A stretch of 64,000 nt of DNA from Phycisphaerae bacterium (GTDB lineage: Bacteria; Planctomycetota; Phycisphaerae; Phycisphaerales; SM1A02): NCBI GenBank assembly GCA_002717655.1, contig PBAY01000017.1, positions 18,015 through 82,014 on the forward strand, written 5' to 3'. The notes under the pieces are model-generated. The model ran no database searches and was not told where the DNA came from. It saw only the letters and a program-made list of their open reading frames with translations. Positions 1 through 11,590 of this stretch are shown in pieces. Position numbers and translations under genes: made by a program. The stretch's first letter is position 1, and every line of letters starts with the position of its first letter.

Positions 1-1
1 C

Positions 2-3000
2 TGCTGCCTCAATGGCGGCGTGTGCCAGCCTATGTCCCAACTGCTCTGTGAAATCTTCGGCGGCCAATGGCAAGGAGCCGGCACCGACTGCGCAGATATC
101 GTCTGCGAAGACAACTGTGGTGGCGGGTGCTCGCCCAACGAAGTCTACGACTGCCTTGGCCACTGCTTTCCTGTTTCCTGGATCGGTGATGGAACCTGCG
201 ATGACGGCGACTACCAATGGGATACCGTCAATATCTACCTCAATTGCGAGGAGTTCGGCTGGGATGGTGGCGACTGTACACCACCACCGCATGTGCCCGA
301 GGCCATCGGCGCCTGTCGAGTTGAATCACTGACCGATTGCGACGGAGCCTGCTACTGCGAAGCCATGAGCCTTGAAGACTGCATCGCGCTGGGCAATGGA
401 ACCTATCTCGGCCCCGGCACAACCTGCCTTGAATCAACCTGCGACTGCCCTCCGGGCCTGATACCCGACTGCGCAGGAAACTGCTTTGAAATCCACATGC
501 TCGGAAATGGCCTCTGCCAGGACGGCGAATACTACAACCCGCCTGGCGATGACAACGGGTTCTGGCTGGATCTTTCCTGCCTTGAACTTGCCTGTGATGG
601 CGGCGACTGCACCGGCAGCTGCTCCGGCGCCTGCTGCTTCGGAGATTCCTGCAGCGATGGTGTCAGCATGATCGACTGCTATGACAATGGCGGCGTCTTC
701 CTCGGCCCTGCCAGAGAATGCTTCACCGTTGACTGCAATGATTTCCTCGTGCCGCTCACGCTCAGTCAGCCACTTGAAGCCGGCGCATCAAATCCTGAAC
801 GTTCACCCTCCTCTCGAGTGAGCTCAGCCGGTGGGATCACCGCATCACCAATGGAACAGCCAGATGGGCAGCCCGTGCTGCTGAACATCTACGACGGAAA
901 CAATCTTTCCCCCACCGTGACCCTTGAAACACAATTACTCTCTTTAGACACTCCACTGGTTGATACTGATGGCGTCCACATCGCCGTGTCGATCAACAAC
1001 TGGGTGGCCATCTACGAAAAGCAAGGTGGAAACTGGGTAGAGCAGAGCCTACTTCAGATTTCAGGTACGACATCAATTGATCATCTTGCCATCGAAAATG
1101 GTCGCCTGTTCACCTGCAGGAGCAATCAGGTTCAGATACGTGAATGGAACAACAGCCAGTGGTCTCTCATCCAGACGCTGACAGGGCTTTCAGGACCCAT
1201 CAACAGTATCGATGTCAGCGAAAACTCGTTCGCCATGGGGTCACAGCATGTCGCACAGATCTTCGAGTATCCCTTCAATCCGGATGGATATGTTCGCGTC
1301 GATCTCTTCGGCACCAGTGGAGACACGGCCGTTGCGATTGATGGAAATCTGCTGGTCATTTCAGAAGGTGCTGGCTATGCCTATGGCTGGTGGGATGCGG
1401 ATATTCCTGCTCAGGTCTATCTGCATCAAAGATCAGCCCCGGGTGCGAACTATTCCTTATTGGAGACCTTGGTAGCACTGGATTCAAAGTCTGATGACAT
1501 GTACGGACATCATGTTGATGTCGATGGCGAGACGGTACTGGTTACCGCTCCCGGACATGATGGGCAAAGCGCCAACGCCGGCACCGTGTTCGTATTCAGA
1601 GAAGTCGACAACAACTGGAAACAGATTGGCAAGATCTATCCCCAGAATGCTGTTGAAAGCATGGGATTTGGACGAACCGCTTCCCTAGACGGCAATCGAG
1701 TCAGCATCGGATGGGAACGCCTCGACTCCAATGGGGATGCCACGCTTACCGGAGCCCAGACCTGCGAGCTCGCCTCACACGAATGGGCGAATGTCCAAGG
1801 CGGGAACATTGGATCCAGCGACAACTGGCTTCCATCACTCCCTGGAGCCGGCAGCTCGGCACGAATTTCAATCCCCAAGCAGTTGCCCATCACCGTGAAT
1901 GGATCGATTCCATTTGATCATCTTCTCGTTGGACCATCCCGCCCTGAACTGGATCTGCAGTTCCAGAATGCCACCATTGGACAGCCTGGCCAGAGTGGTA
2001 CCGGCAGCGTTCAGATCCTTGGCTCCCAGACCTACATCGGTAGTCTTGGAGTCGACAACGGAACCCTCAAGGTTGAAGGTGATGTCCAGGTAGGGTCAAG
2101 CCCCTACCGACCAGGCGGCCTCAAACTCGGTGGCGCGGGATCTGTCCGGGTCGAAGGTGACTACACCCAGTCCAAGCTCGGCGAACTGGCCATCGTCCTG
2201 CAGGATCGACCTGATTCAGCACTCGTGGTCAATGGAGATATCTCGATTCAGGGAACACTCTCTGCAAGCTGTCCTGGCTACAACACCGATCCGGAAGTAG
2301 GCAGCAGCTGGTCGATCATCCGGTCGAATTCCGGAATCAATCCTGAACAGGATCGCTTCCAGATGGCCATTCTGCCTGGTGTTGGAAACGACAAGTATGT
2401 GAAGGTCAACTACAGCACCCGTGCCCGAGGCGCCGTATCGATCTTCCTCACCGTGGAATCCATCAGCGGCCTCTTTGATGTCGAGTCCTCATCCAATGTC
2501 TCCATCGAAGGCATGGCGACCGATCTGGTCGTCGCCGACCTGGGCTCGCCAGATGGACCACCCGATGGATTTGATGACATTGCACTGACCATCGGTGGTG
2601 ATCCAGGCTATGTCTACATCTTCATCAACGATGGCATGGGGAATATCGCCAGCCAGGTCACCTATACCGCAGGCCACAACCCCAGCAGTCTCAATGCCGC
2701 CGACTTCGATCAGGATGGCAACATCGATCTGGTCGTCACCAATGCCGACGATGACAACGTCTTCATGATTCTCAACGATGGCGGCAGCATTGATGCCATG
2801 ACGGTCCAGCCTGCCACTTCAACCGGAGACAATCCAGTAGATGTTGCTGTTCTGGACATCGATCTCGATGAAGACATGGATATTGCCGTGTCATGTGCTG
2901 GAACCGGCGAACTGCTCCCGGATGGAACGATGTATGGACAGATCGATTTCTTCGAAGCCTTCCCCGGCACTCGATCCGTCTTCAGCCAGAAAGGCTCGGT

Positions 3001-3811
3001 CGGTACAGGCGACACACCTGGACCGATTGATCCAGGCGAACTCGGAAACAGCAAAGGCGGCCGAAAACTGGTGGTGACCTTGCGCTCAGGCAACAGCGCC
3101 ATGACGCTTGGCCAGACCCTGGATGGCGGCTTCGACTGGGAAGTCGAAGATACGAACCCGGTGGGCACCGATCCCAACTCACTGGCCATCGGCGATCTGA
3201 ACAATGATGGAATTGATGATGCCGTGATCGGCAATCATGACAGCGGGACCCTATCGATCATGCTTGGTGACGGCAGCGGAAACCTGATACCAGAAGCAAC
3301 CTTCCCGGTTGGCGCCAACCCGGAAAGCATCACGCTTCTGGATTACGACGGCGACCTGGATCTGGACATGGCCGTCATCGCCGATGTCGAAGTGGATGAA
3401 CCGGCAGTCCTGCTGTATCGAAATGATTCATCGCTCAACATCAGTTGCGGCGTGACGTTCTCTCTGGAACAGATCCTGGAACAGGGCAACCAGCCGATTC
3501 TCGTCGGAAACGGTCTGCTGGACGATGATTCCGCCGATGATCTCGTCGCCATTACACGTGGCACCCTCTTCGGACGCGGCGGCGATCCGGATGAAATGTC
3601 CATGGCACTCATGAGTGCTCCGGCAGGTGGAGGTGGCCACTGCTTCAATCTAGGCGACCTCAACTTCGACAACATCATCAACATCGACGACATGCTGCTG
3701 CTGCTCTCATTCTGGGGAACCCAGTACAACGACATCAATGGAGACGACATCGTCAATATCGATGATCTGCTCATCGTGATCAACAACTGGGGCCCCTGCC
3801 CGAGGAACTGA
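2..3811 (+). CDS. Secreted modular protein with Notch-like (LNR) repeats, FG-GAP propeller and dockerin-like tail (5' partial)
   Basis: The frame is open to the left edge, so the start and any signal peptide lie outside the window. The first ~250 residues are Cys-rich. Two segments resemble Lin12/Notch repeats: IGDGTCDDG...DGGDC at about residues 50-85, and LGNGLCQDG...CDGGDC at about 165-200. Between them and after them are GACC/C-x-C modules (GACCFGDSC). Residues ~290-560 read like a beta-propeller of FG-GAP type. The middle (~600-800) is a repetitive beta region. Residues ~830-1200 hold VCBS/FG-GAP units with DxDxDGxxD calcium motifs (FDQDGNIDL, LDYDGDLDLD). The last ~50 residues form two EF-hand-like dockerin units (GDLNFDNIINIDD; DINGDDIVNIDD, ending NNWGPCP). 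It is probably an exported surface or adhesion protein; substrate unknown. A strong terminator follows. Confidence 0.85.
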   Translation, partial: CCLNGGVCQPMSQLLCEIFGGQWQGAGTDCADIVCEDNCGGGCSPNEVYDCLGHCFPVSWIGDGTCDDGDYQWDTVNIYLNCEEFGWDGGDCTPPPHVPEAIGACRVESLTDCDGACYCEAMSLEDCIALGNGTYLGPGTTCLESTCDCPPGLIPDCAGNCFEIHMLGNGLCQDGEYYNPPGDDNGFWLDLSCLELACDGGDCTGSCSGACCFGDSCSDGVSMIDCYDNGGVFLGPARECFTVDCNDFLVPLTLSQPLEAGASNPERSPSSRVSSAGGITASPMEQPDGQPVLLNIYDGNNLSPTVTLETQLLSLDTPLVDTDGVHIAVSINNWVAIYEKQGGNWVEQSLLQISGTTSIDHLAIENGRLFTCRSNQVQIREWNNSQWSLIQTLTGLSGPINSIDVSENSFAMGSQHVAQIFEYPFNPDGYVRVDLFGTSGDTAVAIDGNLLVISEGAGYAYGWWDADIPAQVYLHQRSAPGANYSLLETLVALDSKSDDMYGHHVDVDGETVLVTAPGHDGQSANAGTVFVFREVDNNWKQIGKIYPQNAVESMGFGRTASLDGNRVSIGWERLDSNGDATLTGAQTCELASHEWANVQGGNIGSSDNWLPSLPGAGSSARISIPKQLPITVNGSIPFDHLLVGPSRPELDLQFQNATIGQPGQSGTGSVQILGSQTYIGSLGVDNGTLKVEGDVQVGSSPYRPGGLKLGGAGSVRVEGDYTQSKLGELAIVLQDRPDSALVVNGDISIQGTLSASCPGYNTDPEVGSSWSIIRSNSGINPEQDRFQMAILPGVGNDKYVKVNYSTRARGAVSIFLTVESISGLFDVESSSNVSIEGMATDLVVADLGSPDGPPDGFDDIALTIGGDPGYVYIFINDGMGNIASQVTYTAGHNPSSLNAADFDQDGNIDLVVTNADDDNVFMILNDGGSIDAMTVQPATSTGDNPVDVAVLDIDLDEDMDIAVSCAGTGELLPDGTMYGQIDFFEAFPGTRSVFSQKGSVGTGDTPGPIDPGELGNSKGGRKLVVTLRSGNSAMTLGQTLDGGFDWEVEDTNPVGTDPNSLAIGDLNNDGIDDAVIGNHDSGTLSIMLGDGSGNLIPEATFPVGANPESITLLDYDGDLDLDMAVIADVEVDEPAVLLYRNDSSLNISCGVTFSLEQILEQGNQPILVGNGLLDDDSADDLVAITRGTLFGRGGDPDEMSMALMSAPAGGGGHCFNLGDLNFDNIINIDDMLLLLSFWGTQYNDINGDDIVNIDDLLIVINNWGPCPRN

Positions 3812-3832
3812 GCTTGAACAGAATTCAAAGAA

Positions 3833-3856
3833 AGCCCCCGGCGGATGCCGGGGGCT
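3833..3856. terminator. Bidirectional rho-independent terminator
   Basis: A perfect 10-bp GC-rich stem (AGCCCCCGGC with GCCGGGGGCT) has a 4-nt loop and is flanked by A3 on the left and T5 on the right. It lies between the convergent ends of the secreted FG-GAP protein and katG, so it can stop transcription from both sides. Confidence 0.9.
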
Positions 3857-3883
3857 TTTTGAATTCAGTTGGATCAAAGACAA

Positions 3884-6433
<2,550 letters not shown>

Positions 6434-8014
6434 ATGCAGTCCAAGCCTTACTGTCCACTCATGGCCCTGATGGCCATGCTGTGCTTCACTGCTGCCACCG
6501 TCGCAGCACCACTGGAATTCTGCTCATGTGCCAACGAGTACCAGGACGGCGATGTCGTCCATCTCCTCGTGGACAATCCCAATGGCGCCCCCAATCTTCC
6601 CGCTGGCTCGGAGGGCAAGATTCTCTGTGGCAACAACAGATTCAATGGCTGGGTTCAGGTCGGCTTCTTCGGCTGGAACAACGGCAACCGCAATCTGAAC
6701 CAATGGTGCGACTGCGGTGGCGGCGATGCAGACAGCAAAGGCTGGTGGGTCAAGTGTACGGATCTCGCACCTGGATGGGTGTCTGTTCCCGGTGCCTGTT
6801 GCCTCGGACAGGAGTGCATCATGGCGAACGAAGAAGTGTGCCATGATCAGAACGGAGAATTCATCGGTGAAGGCATGCCATGCAAGGTAGACACCTGCAG
6901 TTGCGGTGATCCCGTCGAGTGTCCCGATCTTGATGGGAACGGTGTCATCGACATTGATGATGCCATCGAGTTCCTGTTCCAATACTTCGGACATCGCGTC
7001 GCTCCTGCCCAGGACCTGAATGCCGACTGTGAAATCGATATTCAGGATCTCATCTGGATCATTGATGCCATGACCAACTGCCCACTGGCGGAACCGGACA
7101 TGCCTGAGCCTCCACAGGAACCTGCGATCACCGGTGCCTGCTGCACGGGTGATCACTGTGACGTTGTTGCCGAAGCAGACTGTGAAGGCGACTGGGTCGG
7201 TGAAGAAACGAGCTGCGATGAGGTCGACTGTGTGGTGCGAGCGTTCTCCGACGAACCACTGTGCCAATGCGACGGCCAGTTCAGAGCCGGCGACAAGGTC
7301 ACCTTGTTGATCGACAATCCACGTCGAGCCGGGGCTGTTCTTGAAGGCCGTCGCCCGCCACTTCTTCGTGGCGCCAGAGGGGTTGTCCTCTGTGCCGATT
7401 CCAGTGGCTGGGATCGTGTCGCCGTGGCCTGGGAAGGTTTCATGGATGTCGATGATCCTGATGCCCGCCCCCAGCGTGATGCCACGTGGCTCTGCGACTG
7501 TGGCGTCTACCGACAGACCGGCATGCACGAACTGGGCATTCATCGCCTTGAAACCTGGAATGTCGACTGCGAGAACCTCCTGCCGGGTTGGCGCGAACTG
7601 GACGAGGTCGGTGCCTGCTGTCTGGGCGATCAGTGCCAGCCACTCCCGGAAGCCGACTGTGCCGATCGCGGCGGCTCATGGGGCGGTGATCGCTCCCCCT
7701 GCAACGCCCAGACCTGTGCCGGTGAAGTACTCTGCCATTGCGATGATCAGTTCGCCGTCGGCGATCGAGTACGCCTGCTGATCAACAGTCCCCTTGGCGA
7801 TGATGATCTTGATCGAAACGATCACGGCCACGTGATCTGCTCATGGGAACATGAACAACTCGGCCCCCTGCTTCTGGTGAGCTGGTGGCATGCTCAGGGA
7901 GGCGCGGCGCATCCCGCACTCATCGACAACTGTCAGTGCGGCTGGCGGGATCCAAGCCAACCATTCAATCTGCAGTTCGTTCAGTGCCACCATGTGGAAC
8001 TGTGGCCTGAGTAA
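6434..8014 (+). CDS. Secreted protein with three CxC...CDCG modules, GACC modules and an internal dockerin-like pair
   Basis: The start at ATG 6434 is set by AGGAGG 6 nt upstream and by a clean signal peptide (MQSKPYCPLMALMAMLCF...AA). The mature protein (about 500 aa) has three copies of an ~85-residue module. Each begins with C-x-C, continues xxxxGDxVxLLIDNP and a central VILC-like strand, and ends with CDCG or CQCG (near residues 28-95, 270-355 and 425-515). Copies of a GACC-x-GxxC module separate them (GACCLGQEC, GACCTGDHC, GACCLGDQC). One pair of EF-hand-like dockerin units (DLDGNGVIDIDD; DLNADCEIDIQD) lies at about residues 165-215, not at the C-terminus. I do not recognise the triple module. 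It is probably extracellular and disulfide-rich. A hairpin terminator follows. Confidence 0.85.
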   Translation: MQSKPYCPLMALMAMLCFTAATVAAPLEFCSCANEYQDGDVVHLLVDNPNGAPNLPAGSEGKILCGNNRFNGWVQVGFFGWNNGNRNLNQWCDCGGGDADSKGWWVKCTDLAPGWVSVPGACCLGQECIMANEEVCHDQNGEFIGEGMPCKVDTCSCGDPVECPDLDGNGVIDIDDAIEFLFQYFGHRVAPAQDLNADCEIDIQDLIWIIDAMTNCPLAEPDMPEPPQEPAITGACCTGDHCDVVAEADCEGDWVGEETSCDEVDCVVRAFSDEPLCQCDGQFRAGDKVTLLIDNPRRAGAVLEGRRPPLLRGARGVVLCADSSGWDRVAVAWEGFMDVDDPDARPQRDATWLCDCGVYRQTGMHELGIHRLETWNVDCENLLPGWRELDEVGACCLGDQCQPLPEADCADRGGSWGGDRSPCNAQTCAGEVLCHCDDQFAVGDRVRLLINSPLGDDDLDRNDHGHVICSWEHEQLGPLLLVSWWHAQGGAAHPALIDNCQCGWRDPSQPFNLQFVQCHHVELWPE

Positions 8015-8045
8015 AGCAGCGACCATGACTGATTCGTTGAATGGA

Positions 8046-8077
8046 CAACAACCCCCTGCCCGTGCAGGGGGTTGTTG
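8046..8077. terminator. Hairpin terminator between convergent genes
   Basis: A perfect 14-bp stem (CAACAACCCCCTGC and its complement) has a 4-nt loop, CCGT. There is no long T run, but the stem-loop sits exactly between two convergent genes (ends 8014 and 8107). Confidence 0.8.
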
Positions 8078-8106
8078 ATAGATCAGTGCTGCATGTCAGC
8101 ATGAAA

Positions 8107-8307
8107 TCAAGACCATGGTCTGTTTTCTGACAATGCGATCTTGGCTGCATTGAGAAAATCACGATCCGCTGAATTCAATGCTGAAGTGAACTTGGTGATA
8201 TCCGGAAGAAGCGATCTGGCGGCCTCGTAATCTCCTGCCTTGAGAAGTTCCTCAAGACGGTTCAACCGTTCCTCGATTCTTGCCCGTAGATCTTGAGCCG
8301 CTGCCAT
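8107..8307 (-). CDS. Small helical protein at the end of the iron-uptake operon
   Basis: The protein has 66 residues and is strongly helical and charged (ARIEERLNRLEELLKAGDYE, then a second helix with ADRDFLNAAKIAL). It has no signal peptide, cysteine or membrane segment. The start at ATG 8307 has a purine-rich ribosome site (GAAGAGGGTGAA) directly upstream. It lies 40 nt downstream of the iron ABC ATPase on the same strand and is probably cotranscribed with it. I do not recognise the family. A helical-hairpin accessory protein is likely; a role in iron uptake is inferred only from position. Confidence 0.6.
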   Translation of the reverse strand: MAAAQDLRARIEERLNRLEELLKAGDYEAARSLLPDITKFTSALNSADRDFLNAAKIALSENRPWS

Positions 8308-8347
8308 TTCACCCTCTTCTCTTTGTCAATTCAGCAATGATGATCAA

Positions 8348-9028
8348 TCAGGATCTGCCAGCGTCTTGAGCACAGCTCAACCAGGTGACTTCATCAGCGA
8401 TGAGTTCCGCTTCGGCAGGATCATGAGTAACCACCAGTGTCGTCACCTGACTGGCTCGAAGAATGGCCATGGTCTCCTCACGTGTCTCTGAACGTGTTTC
8501 CGCATCGAGACTGCTGAAGGGTTCATCCAGGAGCATCAAGCGAGGTCTGCGAGCCAGCGAACGAGCGATTGCTGTTCGCTGCTGCTGGCCACCACTCAGC
8601 GTATGCGGCATCCGATCCGCCAGATCAAGCAGACCGACTCGCTGCAACAGTGAATCAGCCTGTTCCATTCGATCACGCTTTGATCCCTCCGACATGCCGA
8701 ACATCACGTTCTTTCGAACCGATCGATTCGGGAACAAGGCGTAATCCTGAAAGACCATTCCTACGGGCCGCTGCTCCGGAGCCAGATGATGCCCCTCTCC
8801 AGCCAGTTGGATTCCCTCGACATGGATCGATCCGGAATCAGGACGTTCCAGGCCAGCGATCAGACGAAGGAGTGTGGTCTTGCCACAACCGGAACAGCCA
8901 AGCACACCATGAACGGTTGCCTTCGGAACGTGAAGCGTACAGGCCTCGATGACAGGCGCATCAAGGCCATAGCCGAATCGAAGATCCGTGATCTGAAGGC
9001 CATGTTCTGAAGATGCCGAATTGCTCAT
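8348..9028 (-). CDS. fbpC: Iron(III) ABC transporter ATP-binding protein
   Basis: This ATPase subunit powers import with the permease encoded just upstream; its start (ATGA) overlaps that gene's stop by 4 nt. It has Walker A GCSGCGKT (44-51), the signature LSGGQQQRTAIARS, Walker B LMLLDEPFSSLD and a switch His (TLVVTHD). At 226 aa it ends just after the nucleotide-binding domain, whereas typical FbpC/PotA-type ATPases are ~340-350 aa with a C-terminal TOBE regulatory domain. That domain is absent, so ligand-dependent inhibition through it cannot occur. Thiamine transporters (ThiQ) are also short, but the binding protein here is of the iron type. Confidence 0.88.
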   Translation of the reverse strand: MSNSASSEHGLQITDLRFGYGLDAPVIEACTLHVPKATVHGVLGCSGCGKTTLLRLIAGLERPDSGSIHVEGIQLAGEGHHLAPEQRPVGMVFQDYALFPNRSVRKNVMFGMSEGSKRDRMEQADSLLQRVGLLDLADRMPHTLSGGQQQRTAIARSLARRPRLMLLDEPFSSLDAETRSETREETMAILRASQVTTLVVTHDPAEAELIADEVTWLSCAQDAGRS

Positions 9029-10695
9029 CGAAGTTCCTTCAACTGGTGACTCTTGCGGTTGCGTTCGATCAATCGCGAAAGCAGGATCACCGGAATGAAT
9101 CCAACCAGAATGATGGCCAGCGCTGCGGTGGATGCTTCTTCCAGCCGTTCATCCGAGGCCAACTGATAGACCCGGACTGCAAGCGTATCCAAATTGAACG
9201 GACGCAGCATCAGCGTCATCGGAAGTTCCTTGACGACATCCACGAAAACCAGCAAACCACCCGCGATCAGCCCTGTCCGGATCAAGGGCAGATGAATTCC
9301 GAGAAACGCCTTTGCAGGACCGACTCCAAGCGTCCGGGCGGCATCATCGAGATTTCGGTGAATTCGAAGAAGACTGGATTCGACGAAGGAAAGACTGACC
9401 GCCAGAAATCTGGTCTGGTAACCGATGATCAACGCCAGAATCGATCCAGTGAAGATCAGGCCAGTACGAGCTTCATCTCCGAACATACTGGTTGAGACAT
9501 CATTGATGCGATGATCGGCCCACCCCAGTGAGACAAGAACACCGATGGCGATCACCGGGCCTGGAATGGCATAGCCAGACCGTGAGATGCCAGAAGCAAG
9601 ACCTGTGAGTGCATTGGGCCGGATACGTCGTGCATAACCCAGCACCATGGCGAGAATCAACGCAATGACTGCCGCAATGATCCCGAGCATCGCTGAGGTC
9701 CAGACAAGTTCGGCGAGTACTTCACTCGCCCGGGAATCACCCTGGAACAAGGCCAGATCAAGCAGCCGACCCGCAGGAAGCAGGAACCCAATGGTGACAG
9801 GCACCAGGCACAGGAACATCGCAAGCAATCCGGCAACAGGACCCAGCCGTGTCGCCTGAGGTTGGCTGCATCTCACCGCTGTGCGGTGATAACGATTCGA
9901 ACGTCGCAGCATCCATTCAACACCGATGACGAGGAACAGAACCGAGAGCAACAAGGCGGAAAGCTGCGAGGCGGCGATCTGGGATTCCAGACCAAACCAG
10001 GTTCGATAGATGCCCGTCGCAAAGGTATCGACGGCGCAATAGTCCACTGCACCGAAGTCAGCAACGGTTTCCATCAAGACAAGCAAGAGCCCGCCAATCA
10101 AGGCGGGACGCGCCAACGGAATGGCTACGGTCAGGAAGGTCCGGAAGGGTCCCCTGCCAAGCGTACGACTGGCTTCCAGTGCGGAACGAGACTGCTCGAG
10201 AAAGGCGATGCGTGCAGCAAAGTACACATAGGGATACAAGGCAAAGGCCAGTACTGTGATGGCTCCTCCCAGCGTTCGCATGTCCGGGAACCAGTACTCA
10301 CCGGCCTGCAGGTTGAATGTCTCACGCATCCACGTCTGCAGCGGGCCACTGAACTGCAGCAGATCAGTGAGCGCATAGGCTGAAAGATAGGCGGGCACCG
10401 CCAAGGGCAGCAGCAAGGCCCAACTCAGCAGCCTGCGCCCTGGAAACCGATGCATGGTGACGAGCCATGCGGTGGAGATTCCGAAGACTGCAGCCAAGGC
10501 GCACACGGATAGCGCGAGAATCGCGGTGTTCGATGCGTAAAGCCCCAGTCGCGTCTGAGCAAGGTGAGACCATTCGCCATCTGACGAACGAAACACACTT
10601 GCAAGCACCACCCCGACGGGAATCGCCACGAAGAGCGCAGCGAGACAGCTCCCGAGAACCCAAGGAACTCTGGAACCACCCCCGCCCTGGCTCAC
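9025..10695 (-). CDS. fbpB: Iron(III) ABC transporter permease, fused double-length type
   Basis: A 556-aa integral membrane protein with about 12 hydrophobic segments in two homologous halves, as in FbpB/SfuB/ThiP permeases. EAA-loop-like sequences appear in both halves: EASRTLGRGPFRTFLTVAIPLARP (about residues 180-205) and DAARTLGVGPAKAFLGIHLPLIR (about 450-475). These are the contact points for the ATPase. It starts at a GTG that overlaps the stop of the imelysin-like gene by 4 nt (GTGA), which suggests translational coupling. It forms one operon with the ATPase, the EfeM-like protein and the binding protein. Confidence 0.9.
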   Translation of the reverse strand: MSQGGGGSRVPWVLGSCLAALFVAIPVGVVLASVFRSSDGEWSHLAQTRLGLYASNTAILALSVCALAAVFGISTAWLVTMHRFPGRRLLSWALLLPLAVPAYLSAYALTDLLQFSGPLQTWMRETFNLQAGEYWFPDMRTLGGAITVLAFALYPYVYFAARIAFLEQSRSALEASRTLGRGPFRTFLTVAIPLARPALIGGLLLVLMETVADFGAVDYCAVDTFATGIYRTWFGLESQIAASQLSALLLSVLFLVIGVEWMLRRSNRYHRTAVRCSQPQATRLGPVAGLLAMFLCLVPVTIGFLLPAGRLLDLALFQGDSRASEVLAELVWTSAMLGIIAAVIALILAMVLGYARRIRPNALTGLASGISRSGYAIPGPVIAIGVLVSLGWADHRINDVSTSMFGDEARTGLIFTGSILALIIGYQTRFLAVSLSFVESSLLRIHRNLDDAARTLGVGPAKAFLGIHLPLIRTGLIAGGLLVFVDVVKELPMTLMLRPFNLDTLAVRVYQLASDERLEEASTAALAIILVGFIPVILLSRLIERNRKSHQLKELR

Positions 10696-11567
10696 GAGAT
10701 GCCCGAATCAGCCCCGATGACCACGCTGGCTTCGGCAATCGCATCACGCATGCGATTGCTCGCATCCGCCATCTTGCGCCGTTCCGCCATGGATACTTCG
10801 GTATAGGGGGTTGCGGCGATGACACCTGGCTTGAAGTGTGGCTTCAAGGTTTCACTCGCAGCTTCAAAGGCCGATGTCACGGCATCCGCCTTCTGTTGAT
10901 CCTGACGTGCAACCAGTGCCGCAAATGGCCTGAACTGGCTGTAGGCACCGATCCAGTTGTGCTTGAAGATGAGCAGTGTCTGGTTGGACCATGCCTCTTC
11001 TTCACTCGAAACCTTCTTGGCAGCGACTTCATTCGTCAAGGCATACATGCCCCCGAACTGGCCTTCGGCATCGAAGCGATCCAGCTCCCCAAGCTGTGTC
11101 TTCAACTGAGCCACACTACGTGTCAGCCGCTTGGCATAGGGAAGTGCTGCCTCAACATCTTCATAACCGAAGAGCAGGACCTCGATCTTGTGGAAACCAC
11201 GGAAGTCCTTGTCGGTCTCACCCGCATCAAAGGCATAGGGTCGTGCATCGATGTCCTGATCGGTATCTTCGAAGGCGTAAGCCAGAGTTTCGATTTCCTC
11301 ATAAGGAGGACGGGAATCGATGTAGGCCTTCTGAGCAGCCTGCAGATCACCGGAAGCAATCGCCCGCTCAAGTTGCCGGCAGAGGATCATCTGATCATCA
11401 CAGCGATTGCTGAAATAACCGACACCGCCTGCAACAGCAGCCTTCATCTCGGGAGAATCATTCTTCCCTGACTGGCGAGCTCTGGCCCAGACTGGCCTTG
11501 GGGCACAGGCAAGTGCCGCCCCGCCTGCCAGTGAGAGTGCGATCAATTTGCGTCTGTCCATATCCAT
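10692..11567 (-). CDS. Imelysin/EfeM-like (M75 family) periplasmic iron protein
   Basis: The start at ATG 11567 has GGAG 9 nt upstream; the protein has 291 aa. The N-terminus DRRKLIALSLAGGAALA resembles a twin-arginine export signal. The conserved HxxE motif of the M75/imelysin family is H126-K-I-E129 in FRGFHKIEVLLFG. The helical layout (two halves, GxYxxxxxxxA near the end of the first helical bundle) fits the EfeO/EfeM domain, which binds iron in the periplasm in the EfeUOB system. It lies between the binding protein gene (23 nt upstream) and the permease (4-nt overlap). An EfeM-like domain inside an Fbp-type ABC operon is unusual. A role in delivering or storing iron for the importer is inference. 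Confidence 0.85.
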   Translation of the reverse strand: MDMDRRKLIALSLAGGAALACAPRPVWARARQSGKNDSPEMKAAVAGGVGYFSNRCDDQMILCRQLERAIASGDLQAAQKAYIDSRPPYEEIETLAYAFEDTDQDIDARPYAFDAGETDKDFRGFHKIEVLLFGYEDVEAALPYAKRLTRSVAQLKTQLGELDRFDAEGQFGGMYALTNEVAAKKVSSEEEAWSNQTLLIFKHNWIGAYSQFRPFAALVARQDQQKADAVTSAFEAASETLKPHFKPGVIAATPYTEVSMAERRKMADASNRMRDAIAEASVVIGADSGIS

Positions 11568-11590
11568 AATCGTATGCTCCGTTCGTTGGC

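Noticed and set aside
6524..7543. Long minus-strand open frame opposite the Cys-rich secreted protein
   Set aside because: The plus strand has a signal peptide, AGGAGG and repeated modules; the opposite frame is a by-product of codon bias.
10467..11471. Long open frame (334 codons) opposite the EfeM-like and permease genes
   Set aside because: It lies entirely antisense to two well-supported overlapping genes, has no ribosome site and no recognisable domain.
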